A DNA stretch of 64,000 bases from Leptospira sanjuanensis (GTDB lineage: Bacteria; Spirochaetota; Leptospiria; Leptospirales; Leptospiraceae), in the NCBI RefSeq assembly GCF_022267325.1, contig NZ_JAIZBG010000001.1:1306001-1370000 (forward strand), written 5' to 3'. The position numbers were made by a program, and so were the translations under genes. The notes beneath the pieces were generated by a model that worked only from the letters and a program-made list of their open reading frames with translations, did not search any database and was not told the origin of the DNA. Positions 1 through 18,303 of the stretch are shown here, piece after piece; position 1 is the first letter of the stretch, and each line of letters starts with the position of its first letter.

Positions 1-1
1 A

Positions 2-1752
<1,751 letters not shown>

Positions 1753-1757
1753 AGAAG

Positions 1758-1872
1758 TGTAGGAACTGCCACATTGTATCGGAGTTGTTCGTCCCTCCGA
1801 TGTGGGAACTGCCACCCGCTCTAGGTAGGTCAATCAAAGTTTGACCGTGCAGTCAATGTGGGAACTCCTTCA
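1758..1872. repeat. Three copies of the 16-bp near-palindrome between convergent genes
   Basis: TGTAGGAACTGCCACA (1758-1773), TGTGGGAACTGCCACC (1801-1816) and TGTGGGAACTCCTTCA (1857-1872) are copies of one element, starting 43 and 56 bp apart. The last ends one base before the lpxB stop codon. A separate inverted repeat, ATCGGAG/CTCCGAT (1778-1801), lies between the first two. The block separates the convergent gene at 1752 from lpxB and may contain transcript ends, but there is no long T run. Confidence 0.7.
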
Positions 1873-1873
1873 A

Positions 1874-3971
<2,098 letters not shown>

Positions 3972-3984
3972 AACGAACGGCCCG

Positions 3985-4218
3985 TTAATCCGAAGAGGAA
4001 GGAGCGGACTTTGTGGATTCTCCCGAACCGCTTTTTTTATAATCGGTCACGTAAAAGCCGGTTCCTTTGAAGATGATCCCGGAGCCGTTAGATATCATTC
4101 TTTCCACTTCCCCTTTTTTTCCGCAGAGGTGACAATCCTGGATCGGATCGTCCTTCATGGAATGGAATTGTTCGAACGTTTGTCCGCAGGCTTTACATTT
4201 GTAGTCGTATGTCGGCAT
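3985..4218 (-). CDS. FmdB-type zinc ribbon protein
   Basis: This 77-residue protein begins MPTYDYKCKACGQTFEQFHSM, the typical opening of the FmdB/CxxC_CXXC_SSSS putative regulatory family, with two CxxC pairs (CKAC and CHLC) that should bind one zinc. The C-terminus is Ser/Gly rich (KKSGSGESTKSAPSSSD), again typical. A GAGAGAAA ribosome site precedes the ATG. It lies 13 bp upstream of lpxI in the same orientation. A role in transcription regulation is the family label, not shown here. Confidence 0.9.
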   Translation of the reverse strand: MPTYDYKCKACGQTFEQFHSMKDDPIQDCHLCGKKGEVERMISNGSGIIFKGTGFYVTDYKKSGSGESTKSAPSSSD

Positions 4219-4255
4219 GGATTTCTCTCTATTAGAATGTTCTAATTTAATATTG

Positions 4256-5689
<1,434 letters not shown>

Positions 5690-5708
5690 TCGTACCTCGA
5701 CCTTTCTA

Positions 5709-7328
<1,620 letters not shown>

Positions 7329-7372
7329 TCCGTGCTCCTTCCGTTTTGGACCCTTGTAAGAGTAGACCCTGG

Positions 7373-8248
<876 letters not shown>

Positions 8249-8260
8249 GTATGTTCTCTC

Positions 8261-10012
<1,752 letters not shown>

Positions 10013-10651
10013 TTACAAACTCTTTAAAATTTCACGGATAATTTCTCCTGGGTCGGTTTCCGGAGAATTCTTCAGAACCTTATCCACTTCTTTGCTCGCG
10101 GACTTCTCATCGAAACCGAGTTGAACCAAACCGAGAATCGCGATTTCCCTTTTTCTTGCGACGGCCGCTTCTTCCGGCGTTGGAGCGGAAGCGGGAAGTG
10201 AAATCGAAAGTTCCTTCGGAGTTCCGGAAAGGAAGAGTTCTAACTTTTTTAAGTTTTGTTTTACTTCAAAGAAGATCTTTTCCGAAGTCTTACCTTTCAC
10301 TTTCGGAATTTTTTCGAGCTCTTTCGCTTCTCCGGACTGGGCGATTCGATAAAGATCTTCTGCGGAAAAAAAAGAAAGAATCTTAAGCGCCGTTAATTCT
10401 CCGATTCCTTGTAAACCTTTGATGACTTTAAAGAATTCTTTATCTTGTTCGTTCAAAAATCCGAAGAGTCTTTGTCCTCGTTCGCTCATCGCGTGAAAAA
10501 TATGGAGGCGAACATCTTTAGCGGAAGGGAGGGTTTTGAGTTCGAGATAGGTTTTGAATGAGATCGTTACTTCGTACGTCACTCCGCCGGCTTCGATGTG
10601 TGCGAAGCCGACTTCTAATTTTTTGAGAATTCCATTTAAACCGGAGATCAT
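10013..10651 (-). CDS. ruvA: Holliday junction branch migration protein RuvA
   Basis: RuvA binds four-way junctions and loads the RuvB motor during recombination repair. The protein has the OB-fold N-terminus starting [28 protein letters not shown], the helix-hairpin-helix pairs ([20 protein letters not shown] and [21 protein letters not shown]) and the C-terminal RuvB-binding helices after a flexible linker ([23 protein letters not shown]). I chose the second ATG because RuvA proteins begin with MI-(G/S)-x-L-x-G; a start 4 codons upstream is possible. The stop codon lies within a copy of the 16-bp intergenic repeat. Confidence 0.95.
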   Translation of the reverse strand: MISGLNGILKKLEVGFAHIEAGGVTYEVTISFKTYLELKTLPSAKDVRLHIFHAMSERGQRLFGFLNEQDKEFFKVIKGLQGIGELTALKILSFFSAEDLYRIAQSGEAKELEKIPKVKGKTSEKIFFEVKQNLKKLELFLSGTPKELSISLPASAPTPEEAAVARKREIAILGLVQLGFDEKSASKEVDKVLKNSPETDPGEIIREILKSL

Positions 10652-10734
10652 CGTTCCATCCAAGGTTCAAAAGACGGAGAGTAAAGTGAATTTTGTCGAA
10701 GTTACAACGATCCCCCGTAAAAAATACTTTTCCT

Positions 10735-11790
10735 TTAAAGATCGATGATTTCTCCGATGGTCCAGACCTTGAGCGGAGGAGCGGTCCCGTTTTTTTCGGA
10801 ATGTAGTTTTTTCAGAAAAAGCGGAGCTTCCGAAGGAAGATCATCCCCGAGCATAAAAGTTCCCCAATGCATCGGTAGGAGAAGGGAAGAGCGTAGGATT
10901 CCGCTTACTTCCAGCGCCTCTTTCGGGCCGATATGCGCAGGTTCCATAAACCATCTAGGTTTGAATGCTCCGATCGGTAAAATCGTCGCGGAGAATCCTT
11001 GCGGAAATTTTTTTCCTATATCGGAGAAGTGTTTTGAAAAGCCGGTATCGCCGCCGAAGTATATTCTAATATTCTCTAATTCGAATGCATAGCTTCCCCA
11101 GTGATACTGGTTCATATCGGTGAGGCCCATTCTACTCCAATGTTTTGCGGGAAGAAAATGAATCTTCGTGCCTGCGTATTCCGTCGTGTTCCACCATTCC
11201 TGAATGATCGAATTTTCAAAACCTTCGTCCTTGGCAAAATCACCCATCCCGGAAGGAAGATGAACGGTCGCCTCAGGAAATAATTTCTGGATTCGTTTGA
11301 TGGAATCGATATCGAGATGATCTCTATGAGCGTGGCTGACCGCAACGACATCGATTCCGGGTAAATCCTCGGGTTGAATCGGAAGCGGGGTCAAGCGAGT
11401 AAGAACAGGAGGAATCCCGGTAAATATCGGATCGGTAAGAATGTGCATTCTCTTTCCATGAAAGTTTGCGGCGATCCAAACGGTTGCATGACCGAGCCAA
11501 ATGATTCTTACCTTACCTTCGGGTGCGAGAAAATCTTCCTTCTTCCTCGGAATCACATCCGGAATTTTTTGAACGTCTCCGTCTACGGTTACCGGATCGA
11601 CCGGACCGAAAATTTTCCAACGAAGAACGGAGAAGAAACTTTTGTTTAGTCTTTCATCTTCCTCCAGATTATGATATTTTCCGTTTTGAAAGTGAGAAGA
11701 ACGGACACGTTCCGGATCGATCGCAAAACAAGTTTGTAAGAGAATAACTACGAATAGGAAGAACAGAAAAACAAATAAAAGCTTTTTCAT
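10735..11790 (-). CDS. Metallo-beta-lactamase-fold hydrolase, exported (NAPE-PLD/UlaG-like)
   Basis: The zinc-binding signature SHAHRDHLD at about residues 155-162, the downstream PAKHW, the GGDTGF metal ligand and the late MHWGTF histidine define the MBL fold of the RomA/NAPE-phospholipase-D-like group. The N-terminus (KKLLFVFLFFLFVVILLQTCFA) is a strong signal sequence; LQTC could be a lipobox, otherwise cleavage follows CFA. The substrate is unknown; related proteins act on N-acyl phospholipids or sugar lactones. It lies 83 bp upstream of ruvA in the same direction. Confidence 0.88.
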   Translation of the reverse strand: MKKLLFVFLFFLFVVILLQTCFAIDPERVRSSHFQNGKYHNLEEDERLNKSFFSVLRWKIFGPVDPVTVDGDVQKIPDVIPRKKEDFLAPEGKVRIIWLGHATVWIAANFHGKRMHILTDPIFTGIPPVLTRLTPLPIQPEDLPGIDVVAVSHAHRDHLDIDSIKRIQKLFPEATVHLPSGMGDFAKDEGFENSIIQEWWNTTEYAGTKIHFLPAKHWSRMGLTDMNQYHWGSYAFELENIRIYFGGDTGFSKHFSDIGKKFPQGFSATILPIGAFKPRWFMEPAHIGPKEALEVSGILRSSLLLPMHWGTFMLGDDLPSEAPLFLKKLHSEKNGTAPPLKVWTIGEIIDL

Positions 11791-12246
11791 AAGTGTGTAA
11801 TGAATCGTTCGATCCGGTTTTTTTTTCCAGGTTCCGTAAACAGTCTGTGTTCTGCGATTCTTCTTTTGAAAAAAACGACGCGGGGATTTACGTATGTCGC
11901 CTAAACAAAGGCAAAGATTTGCTATTTGATCCGCCCGATTGAATGTGTACGACAGTTACATAAATGCAGTTCACAGCTCCGATTGCCTGCAATTTAAGAA
12001 TCGATTCGGCATTCGTATAAACTGGACGCAGTGTTAAGATCCGCATTCCGCATTCTGCGTTCTGCGTCCACGTTCCACGTTCCACGTTCACGAAAATCTA
12101 CGACAGACGCATAAATCCGAAAAATCTGCGACATTCGTAAATTTCAAATCCCATAACTAACTCCAAAAAAAATAAAACCGTTGTATTTTACGCATACGAA
12201 CGCAGACAATCGTTTTCATCCATTAGCCAGAAACGAGGTGAATTCC
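11791..12246. other. Gene-free stretch with short tandem and dispersed repeats
   Basis: No gene is supported. Three variants of one motif occur: TACGACAGTTACATAAAT (11948-11965), TACGACAGACGCATAAAT (12099-12116) and TGCGACATTCGTAAAT (12127-12142). Between them is a 7-bp tandem tract. The region separates the divergent metallo-hydrolase and DUF4256 genes, so both promoters should be here. Confidence 0.55.
12042..12092. repeat. Heptamer tandem tract
   Basis: Seven-base units run in tandem as two CGCATTC, then TGCGTTC, a transition unit, then three CACGTTC-type units. The tract is about 50 bp long and imperfect. It lies in the divergent promoter region, so length changes here could alter expression, but that is inference. 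Confidence 0.6.
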
Positions 12247-12840
12247 TTGGGACAATCGAAATCCGCAACCGATACAAAGGGAACTCGAAAAGAATTATCC
12301 CCGCCTGAACAAGAAGAGCTGCTTCGAACGTTGAAGGAGCGGTTTGAAAAAAACGGGAAACGCCATAAAGGAATCCTCTGGGCCGATGTTCAGAAACGAC
12401 TGGAAGCGAACTCCAAAAAACTCTGGTCGCTCCGGGAAATGGAACGAACCGGCGGCGAACCGGACGTCGTCGATTTTGATAAAAAGACCGGAGAATATAT
12501 TTTCTATGATTGTGCGGCGGAAAGTCCGAAAGGACGAAGAAGTGTTTGTTACGATCGCGAGGCATTGAATTCCAGAAAAGAGCATAAACCCGCTGACAGC
12601 GCGATCGATATGGCGTCCGCTATCGGCATTGAATTGTTAAACGAACAACAATATCGTGAGTTGCAAACTTTGGGAGAATTCGATATGAAAACTTCCAGCT
12701 GGGTGCAGACTCCTCCTTCGATTCGAAAGCTGGGTGGCGCTTTGTTTTGTGATCGGCGTTACGACGCCGTATTTCTTTATCACAATGGAGCCGAATCGTA
12801 TTATGCTGCCCGAGGTTTTCGCGGTTCGCTTCGTGTTTAA
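12247..12840 (+). CDS. DUF4256 family protein
   Basis: The protein resembles the DUF4256 family: an N-terminal ELSPPEQEELLRTLKERFEKN, then KGILWADVQKRLEANSKKLWSLREMERTGGEPDVV (12379-12477), YIFYDCAAESPKGRRSVCYDREAL and a C-terminal GGALFCDRRYDAVFLYHNGAESYYAARGFRG (12732-12826). I place the start at TTG 12247 because a GAGGTG ribosome site sits 6 bases upstream; the frame stays open to 12181 but without such a site. That gives 197 residues, near the family's usual size. It is soluble, with no signal peptide. Function unknown. Confidence 0.85.
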   Translation: MGQSKSATDTKGTRKELSPPEQEELLRTLKERFEKNGKRHKGILWADVQKRLEANSKKLWSLREMERTGGEPDVVDFDKKTGEYIFYDCAAESPKGRRSVCYDREALNSRKEHKPADSAIDMASAIGIELLNEQQYRELQTLGEFDMKTSSWVQTPPSIRKLGGALFCDRRYDAVFLYHNGAESYYAARGFRGSLRV

Positions 12841-13005
12841 CATTGCGAGGCGAATTCGCATCCGATCTCTCCTTTAATTCCGCAAAACGGTGTGTACATT
12901 CCGACATCCTTAGCCGGATCTATTTTTCTATTTCCTTAATCTTTTTCGATGATATGCTTTTATGATTTGAGAAGAATTTTTTCGATCTCGAAAAGGAGAA
13001 ACCAA

Positions 13006-13269
13006 GTGAAACTTATATCTATTCTATGGATCTTCCTCTTAGCTTTCGTTATGGCGTTTTGGTCCTGTTCCAATTACGGTCTCGATCAAGACAAACAAAA
13101 GAAGGATGAAGATAAAAAGAAATGTCAAACGGCGGTGGCCGCGTATTTATCGTGCACGTCTTCCAATCCCGCCATGGGCGCATGTGATTCCTTGTATCTT
13201 GGAGTTCTCGGCGTTTGCGGAGGCGGTGGATATGGCGGCGGCGGTTCAGGCGGAGGGGGCGGATACTGA
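13006..13269 (+). CDS. Small Cys- and Gly-rich lipoprotein
   Basis: From the GTG at 13006, preceded by an AAAAGGAGAAA ribosome site, the 87-residue product starts with a lipoprotein signal peptide (KLISILWIFLLAFVMAFWSC), with the lipid-bearing Cys near residue 20 in the relaxed spirochaetal context FWSC. A short Lys/Asp linker follows, then a segment with four cysteines (KKCQTAVAAYLSCTSS, GACDSLYLGVLGVCGG) and a poly-Gly tail ending GGGGSGGGGGY-like. Four evenly spaced cysteines suggest two disulfides, as in small helical-hairpin (CHCH-like) exported proteins. No family recognised. Confidence 0.8.
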   Translation: MKLISILWIFLLAFVMAFWSCSNYGLDQDKQKKDEDKKKCQTAVAAYLSCTSSNPAMGACDSLYLGVLGVCGGGGYGGGGSGGGGGY

Positions 13270-13652
13270 GTTTTATTTTCCGAAATGATTCTAAATCGAG
13301 AATATTCTAAGAACTGAATTTGTTTCGATTTTTACCCCGTCGGCGCGGTGTTTTTTCTATAATGATATATCTTCAGTTTAATTATAACGGAATAAAAGTA
13401 AAAAATATTCATTTTATAGAGCGATGGGATCTATATTCCTCCCCGTATTATGATCATGTGCACATTGGGAAATGTGATCTGTTTTTAAACTGACCGGCTT
13501 TTTTTATTCTTATCGGCCTCTGCATACTCGACTTCGATTACCGCTTGGATGCTGATAGGTTTCACCGCACGCATGTTTTCGTTCGTAAGAGAAAAATCCT
13601 TTTAGTTTGAAAATCGGTTTACGGTTTTCTAATGTATTAGGAGGAAACAATC
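13270..13652. other. AT-rich gene-free stretch
   Basis: No gene is visible. A TATAAT hexamer occurs at 13358-13363 without a good upstream partner. A bulged inverted repeat, GATCA ... CATT / AATGTGATC (13452-13479), could form a hairpin. An AGGAGG-type ribosome site at the right end belongs to the next gene. Confidence 0.5.
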
Positions 13653-13994
13653 TTGAACGTTATAGCTTCTAAAGGAGCCGATGAAGTTTTTTGCGGTTCT
13701 TGCGGTTCGGTCATTAAATTGGCCGCAGAAATTTGCCCTAAGTGCGGGGTGCGTCAAAAAGGGAGCGCGGGAAATTCCGGCGCGAATGGTTCGGACAACT
13801 GGCTGACTACCTTCTTACTTTGCTTCTTTTTGGGGGTATTGGGAGGTCACAGGTTTTACACCGGCAAGACCGGGACGGGGCTTTTGATGCTTTTTACCGG
13901 CGGCGGCTGCGGTGTTTGGGCTCTGATCGATTTAATCATGATTCTCACAGGGAATTTTAAGGACTCCAACGGGAATCAAATCACCAGAAACTAA
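13653..13994 (+). CDS. TM2-domain protein with N-terminal zinc ribbon
   Basis: Residues 1-35 hold a zinc ribbon with two CxxC pairs (FCGSCGS and ICPKCGVRQ). After a Gly/Ser linker, residues 48-105 form a TM2 domain: two membrane helices joined by the family's [17 protein letters not shown] and ending [20 protein letters not shown]. The start is a TTG with a near-perfect AGGAGG ribosome site. TM2 proteins are small inner-membrane proteins of unclear function. It is followed by a hairpin and two more membrane genes on the same strand. Confidence 0.9.
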   Translation: MNVIASKGADEVFCGSCGSVIKLAAEICPKCGVRQKGSAGNSGANGSDNWLTTFLLCFFLGVLGGHRFYTGKTGTGLLMLFTGGGCGVWALIDLIMILTGNFKDSNGNQITRN

Positions 13995-14000
13995 TTCCGA

Positions 14001-14030
14001 AACGGCCTCATGTTTTGTGCGGGGGCCGTT
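14001..14030 (+). terminator. Hairpin after the TM2 gene, possible weak terminator
   Basis: AACGGCC (14001-14007) and GGCCGTT (14024-14030) form a 7-bp GC-rich stem just after the TM2 stop codon. No T run follows, so a Rho-independent terminator is doubtful. Its position inside the longer DUF2752 frame favours the later DUF2752 start. Confidence 0.4.
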
Positions 14031-14037
14031 AGTCTCT

Positions 14038-14340
14038 ATGTTAAAAAATTTAAAACCAATCTTTGTTTTCGGCGGGACTTTCTTATTTTATAATATTCCC
14101 CAGGAGTATATGACCGGCCGATATACGATTTGTCTTTTTAAAGTGCTATTAGATCAGGAATGTTTCGGTTGCGGCACAGTCCGCGGATTTTGGTGTATTC
14201 TTCATTTACGATTTCAGGATGCGCTCGCCTTAAACGAACTGATTTTCTTAACCTTCCCCTTGTCCGTGTTTTTAGTCGTTCGATGGGCGATCGGAAAGGA
14301 ATGTCTCGGTTTCATTTTGAAACGGTTTCGCTTCCGGTAA
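14038..14340 (+). CDS. DUF2752 membrane protein
   Basis: The core CFGCGTVRGFWCILHLRFQDALALNELIF matches the DUF2752 pattern (Cys-x-x-Cys-Gly-x-x-Arg, then an Ala-x-x-x-Asn stretch), flanked by two hydrophobic helices (PIFVFGGTFLFYNI and FLTFPLSVFLVVRWAI). The product is about 100 residues and probably sits in the inner membrane. I use the ATG at 14038 rather than the GTG at 14017, which lies inside the upstream hairpin. The function of the family is unknown; TM2 and DUF2752 proteins are often found close together. Confidence 0.8.
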   Translation: MLKNLKPIFVFGGTFLFYNIPQEYMTGRYTICLFKVLLDQECFGCGTVRGFWCILHLRFQDALALNELIFLTFPLSVFLVVRWAIGKECLGFILKRFRFR

Positions 14341-14483
14341 ATCGGATCGATTTTCTTTTCGCCGTTTTTAAACGAGACGTTTCGATTTTTTGTCGCAGTC
14401 CGACTCGAAACGTTCGGTCATTTTCCATTGCAGAAAATCCCGTGCTTTTTCACAAAGGAAGAAACACATTGTGAAAGCCTAAA

Positions 14484-15482
14484 ATGTCTTATCCTCCTCG
14501 AAGAAATCTTCCCGAAAAAACGAATCGAACGATCGCTTTTTTGTTAAGCGCATTCTTTTTTACGTTGTATTTTTGGAATCCGATTTTCAATCGGGTAGAC
14601 GGCTTTTTGTTTTCAATTTCAAAGCCGACCGCGGTAACGATTTCTATGGCGGTCGAAACATCCGAATCGATTTTTTTCGCTACGATCCTCCTTCTTTTTT
14701 CCGCGATTTTTTCTTATACGCAGTGGGCGCTCATCCACGAATGCGTTCACGGGAATTTTTCGAACTCGCGGGATGAGAGTCATCTTACGGGAAGAATTCT
14801 TTGCATTCTTTTCGGGACTCCGTATCAGGTCGTAAAAACCGCGCATCTCATGCACCATAAATTCAACCGTGCGGAAGGGGAGCGAATCGAATATTTGGAA
14901 AACAACAAGACGCCGATTCGGATTCAGAAAATCTTATACTACGTTCGGCTTTGTTTAGGAACGTATTTTCTGGAAGCCGCAGGCGGTTTTCTTCTTTCTC
15001 TTCCCTTGTCTTGGAGTGCGCCGATTTCGGGGAAATACATTTCCAAATATCCGGTTCACGCGGCGTTCTTCAAACAGATCCAAAAACGGGAAATTTTGCG
15101 CGAACTTAGAATCGATTCGTTTTTGATTCTTCTTTTATACGGTAGCGCGTTTTATTTTGCGGGTCCGCGGATCGGATTTTTGATCGCGGTCTTATTCCTC
15201 CGGGGTTTTATCGTTTCCTTTTTGGATCATTCATATCACTACGGAAAGGAAATCGATAACGTATATTCCTCGTATAACCTTTCTCTTCCGAAATCGTTTT
15301 CGTTTCTTTTTCTCAACTTCAACTATCATCGAGTGCATCATCATTTTCCGGGTTGTCCTTGGAACAGGCTGCCGGTTCAATTCGCGAATTCGAATGATAC
15401 GATGGATTCTCCCCTTTGGAAACAAGCTCTGCGTCAACTGCGAGGGCTTTTGATTCTTCCCGAAAAATCTCAAAACATCTGA
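14484..15482 (+). CDS. Fatty acid desaturase-family membrane enzyme
   Basis: Three histidine clusters characteristic of membrane di-iron desaturases/hydroxylases are present: HECVH (about residue 90), HLMHH (about 125) and HRVHHH (about 275), between hydrophobic helices (IAFLLSAFFFTLYFW, FFATILLLFSAIFSY, FLILLLYGSAFYFAG, FLIAVLFLRGFIV). The length of 332 fits. It would introduce a double bond or hydroxyl group in a lipid chain, using iron, oxygen and electrons from a partner; the exact substrate cannot be read. It follows the DUF2752 gene and ends 46 bp before pyrB. Confidence 0.85.
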   Translation: MSYPPRRNLPEKTNRTIAFLLSAFFFTLYFWNPIFNRVDGFLFSISKPTAVTISMAVETSESIFFATILLLFSAIFSYTQWALIHECVHGNFSNSRDESHLTGRILCILFGTPYQVVKTAHLMHHKFNRAEGERIEYLENNKTPIRIQKILYYVRLCLGTYFLEAAGGFLLSLPLSWSAPISGKYISKYPVHAAFFKQIQKREILRELRIDSFLILLLYGSAFYFAGPRIGFLIAVLFLRGFIVSFLDHSYHYGKEIDNVYSSYNLSLPKSFSFLFLNFNYHRVHHHFPGCPWNRLPVQFANSNDTMDSPLWKQALRQLRGLLILPEKSQNI

Positions 15483-15528
15483 CTCAATTTGATTGTCAAA
15501 AGGGGGTTTTTCTACATTCTGTCGCTTA

Positions 15529-16455
15529 ATGTCCTATAATCATAAGAACGTCCTCGACACGGAACAATTCTCAAAAGCGGATCTTGATTTTCTTATCGGA
15601 AAAACGAGAGACATGGAACGATTGGTCGAACAGAACAAAGCGTTCGGAATCCTAACCGGAAAACTTTTGGCTTCGTTGTTCTTTGAAGCTTCCACAAGGA
15701 CCAGACTTTCCTTTGAAGCGGCGATGGAACGTCTCGGAGGAAGAGTGATTTCCACCGTGGGGTTTCAGTTCTCTTCGATCTCGAAAGGGGAAACGTTGTA
15801 TGACACCATGAAGATGATCGAAGCCTACGCGGATATCGCGGTGATCCGTCACCCGGTCGAAGGTTCTTCCCGAATCGCCGCGGGCGCGGTGAAGATTCCG
15901 GTCATCAACGCCGGAGACGGTGCGGGGCAGCACCCGACGCAGGCTATTCTCGATCTTTATACGATCATCTCCGAAAAAGGAACGTTAGACGGTTTGACCG
16001 TCGCGTTTGTCGGAGATCTGAAATACGGCAGAACGATTCATTCGCTTATCAATTTACTCAGACATTACAAAGTTCGTCTGTATCTGATTTCTCCTCCCGA
16101 ACTTGCGTTACCGGATTCTTATAAAAAAGGTCTGGAAGGATATCCTCTGACACTCGAAGAGACGACCGATATCAAAGCGGTTTGGGATTGCGACGTCGCT
16201 TACGTTACTAGAATTCAGGAAGAACGTTTTCCCGATCACAAAGAATACGAACGTCTCAAGGATCTTTTTAAGATCAACAAGGAGTTGATTCTCGCTTCAA
16301 AGAAGGAGACGACGATTCTTCATCCTCTTCCGAGAGTGAACGAACTTTCCACGGATGTCGACGATCTTCCGAATGCGGCGTATTTCAGACAGGCAAGATA
16401 TGGAGTCGTAAGCAGAATGGCTCTTCTTTGTCTTTCTTTGGGTCAGGATTTCTAA
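15529..16455 (+). CDS. pyrB: Aspartate carbamoyltransferase catalytic subunit
   Basis: PyrB condenses carbamoyl phosphate and aspartate in pyrimidine synthesis. The phosphate-binding SxRTR motif is present as STRTRLSFE, followed by the [11 protein letters not shown] motif and the C-terminal [14 protein letters not shown] with the aspartate-binding HPLPR. Starting at ATG 15529 gives 308 residues, the usual size; the longer frame starting at 15493 adds 12 residues with no family support. No clear ribosome site precedes it. No pyrI regulatory subunit is adjacent. Confidence 0.96.
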   Translation: MSYNHKNVLDTEQFSKADLDFLIGKTRDMERLVEQNKAFGILTGKLLASLFFEASTRTRLSFEAAMERLGGRVISTVGFQFSSISKGETLYDTMKMIEAYADIAVIRHPVEGSSRIAAGAVKIPVINAGDGAGQHPTQAILDLYTIISEKGTLDGLTVAFVGDLKYGRTIHSLINLLRHYKVRLYLISPPELALPDSYKKGLEGYPLTLEETTDIKAVWDCDVAYVTRIQEERFPDHKEYERLKDLFKINKELILASKKETTILHPLPRVNELSTDVDDLPNAAYFRQARYGVVSRMALLCLSLGQDF

Positions 16456-16461
16456 TCGTCT

Positions 16462-18037
<1,576 letters not shown>

Positions 18038-18065
18038 GTTTTAAACGTTAAGTCGATCGACTTTG

Positions 18066-18094
18066 AAAAGGGGACTTTTTTAGTCCCCTTTTTT
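18066..18094 (+). terminator. Rho-independent terminator after dapL
   Basis: AAAAGGGGACT (18066-18076) and AGTCCCCTTTT (82-92) form a perfect 11-bp stem around a T5 loop, followed by further T residues. It lies 28 bp past the dapL stop codon. The A-rich left arm means it could also act on the opposite strand. Confidence 0.9.
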
Positions 18095-18101
18095 ATGAGA
18101 A

Positions 18102-18117
18102 TGTGGGAACTGCTGCA
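18102..18117. repeat. Copy of the 16-bp intergenic element
   Basis: TGTGGGAACTGCTGCA lies 8 bp beyond the dapL terminator. The left half matches the consensus, the right half is degenerate. The remaining bases to 18303 hold no gene. Confidence 0.6.
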
Positions 18118-18303
18118 GCGGTTTTCCGGCGGTCTGTTCTAAGCAAAAAGCCGTCGTTATGGAACGCCTGACAACGATTCGATGAACGACTCTATGACGT
18201 TTCGTTTGGGAATAACGACGGAACGGAGACGTCTGCAAATCGATGTCGTTTTAAAAAATCCGAATAAAAACGAGCTTACACTCGGACCACGCGCGTCTCC
18301 CGA

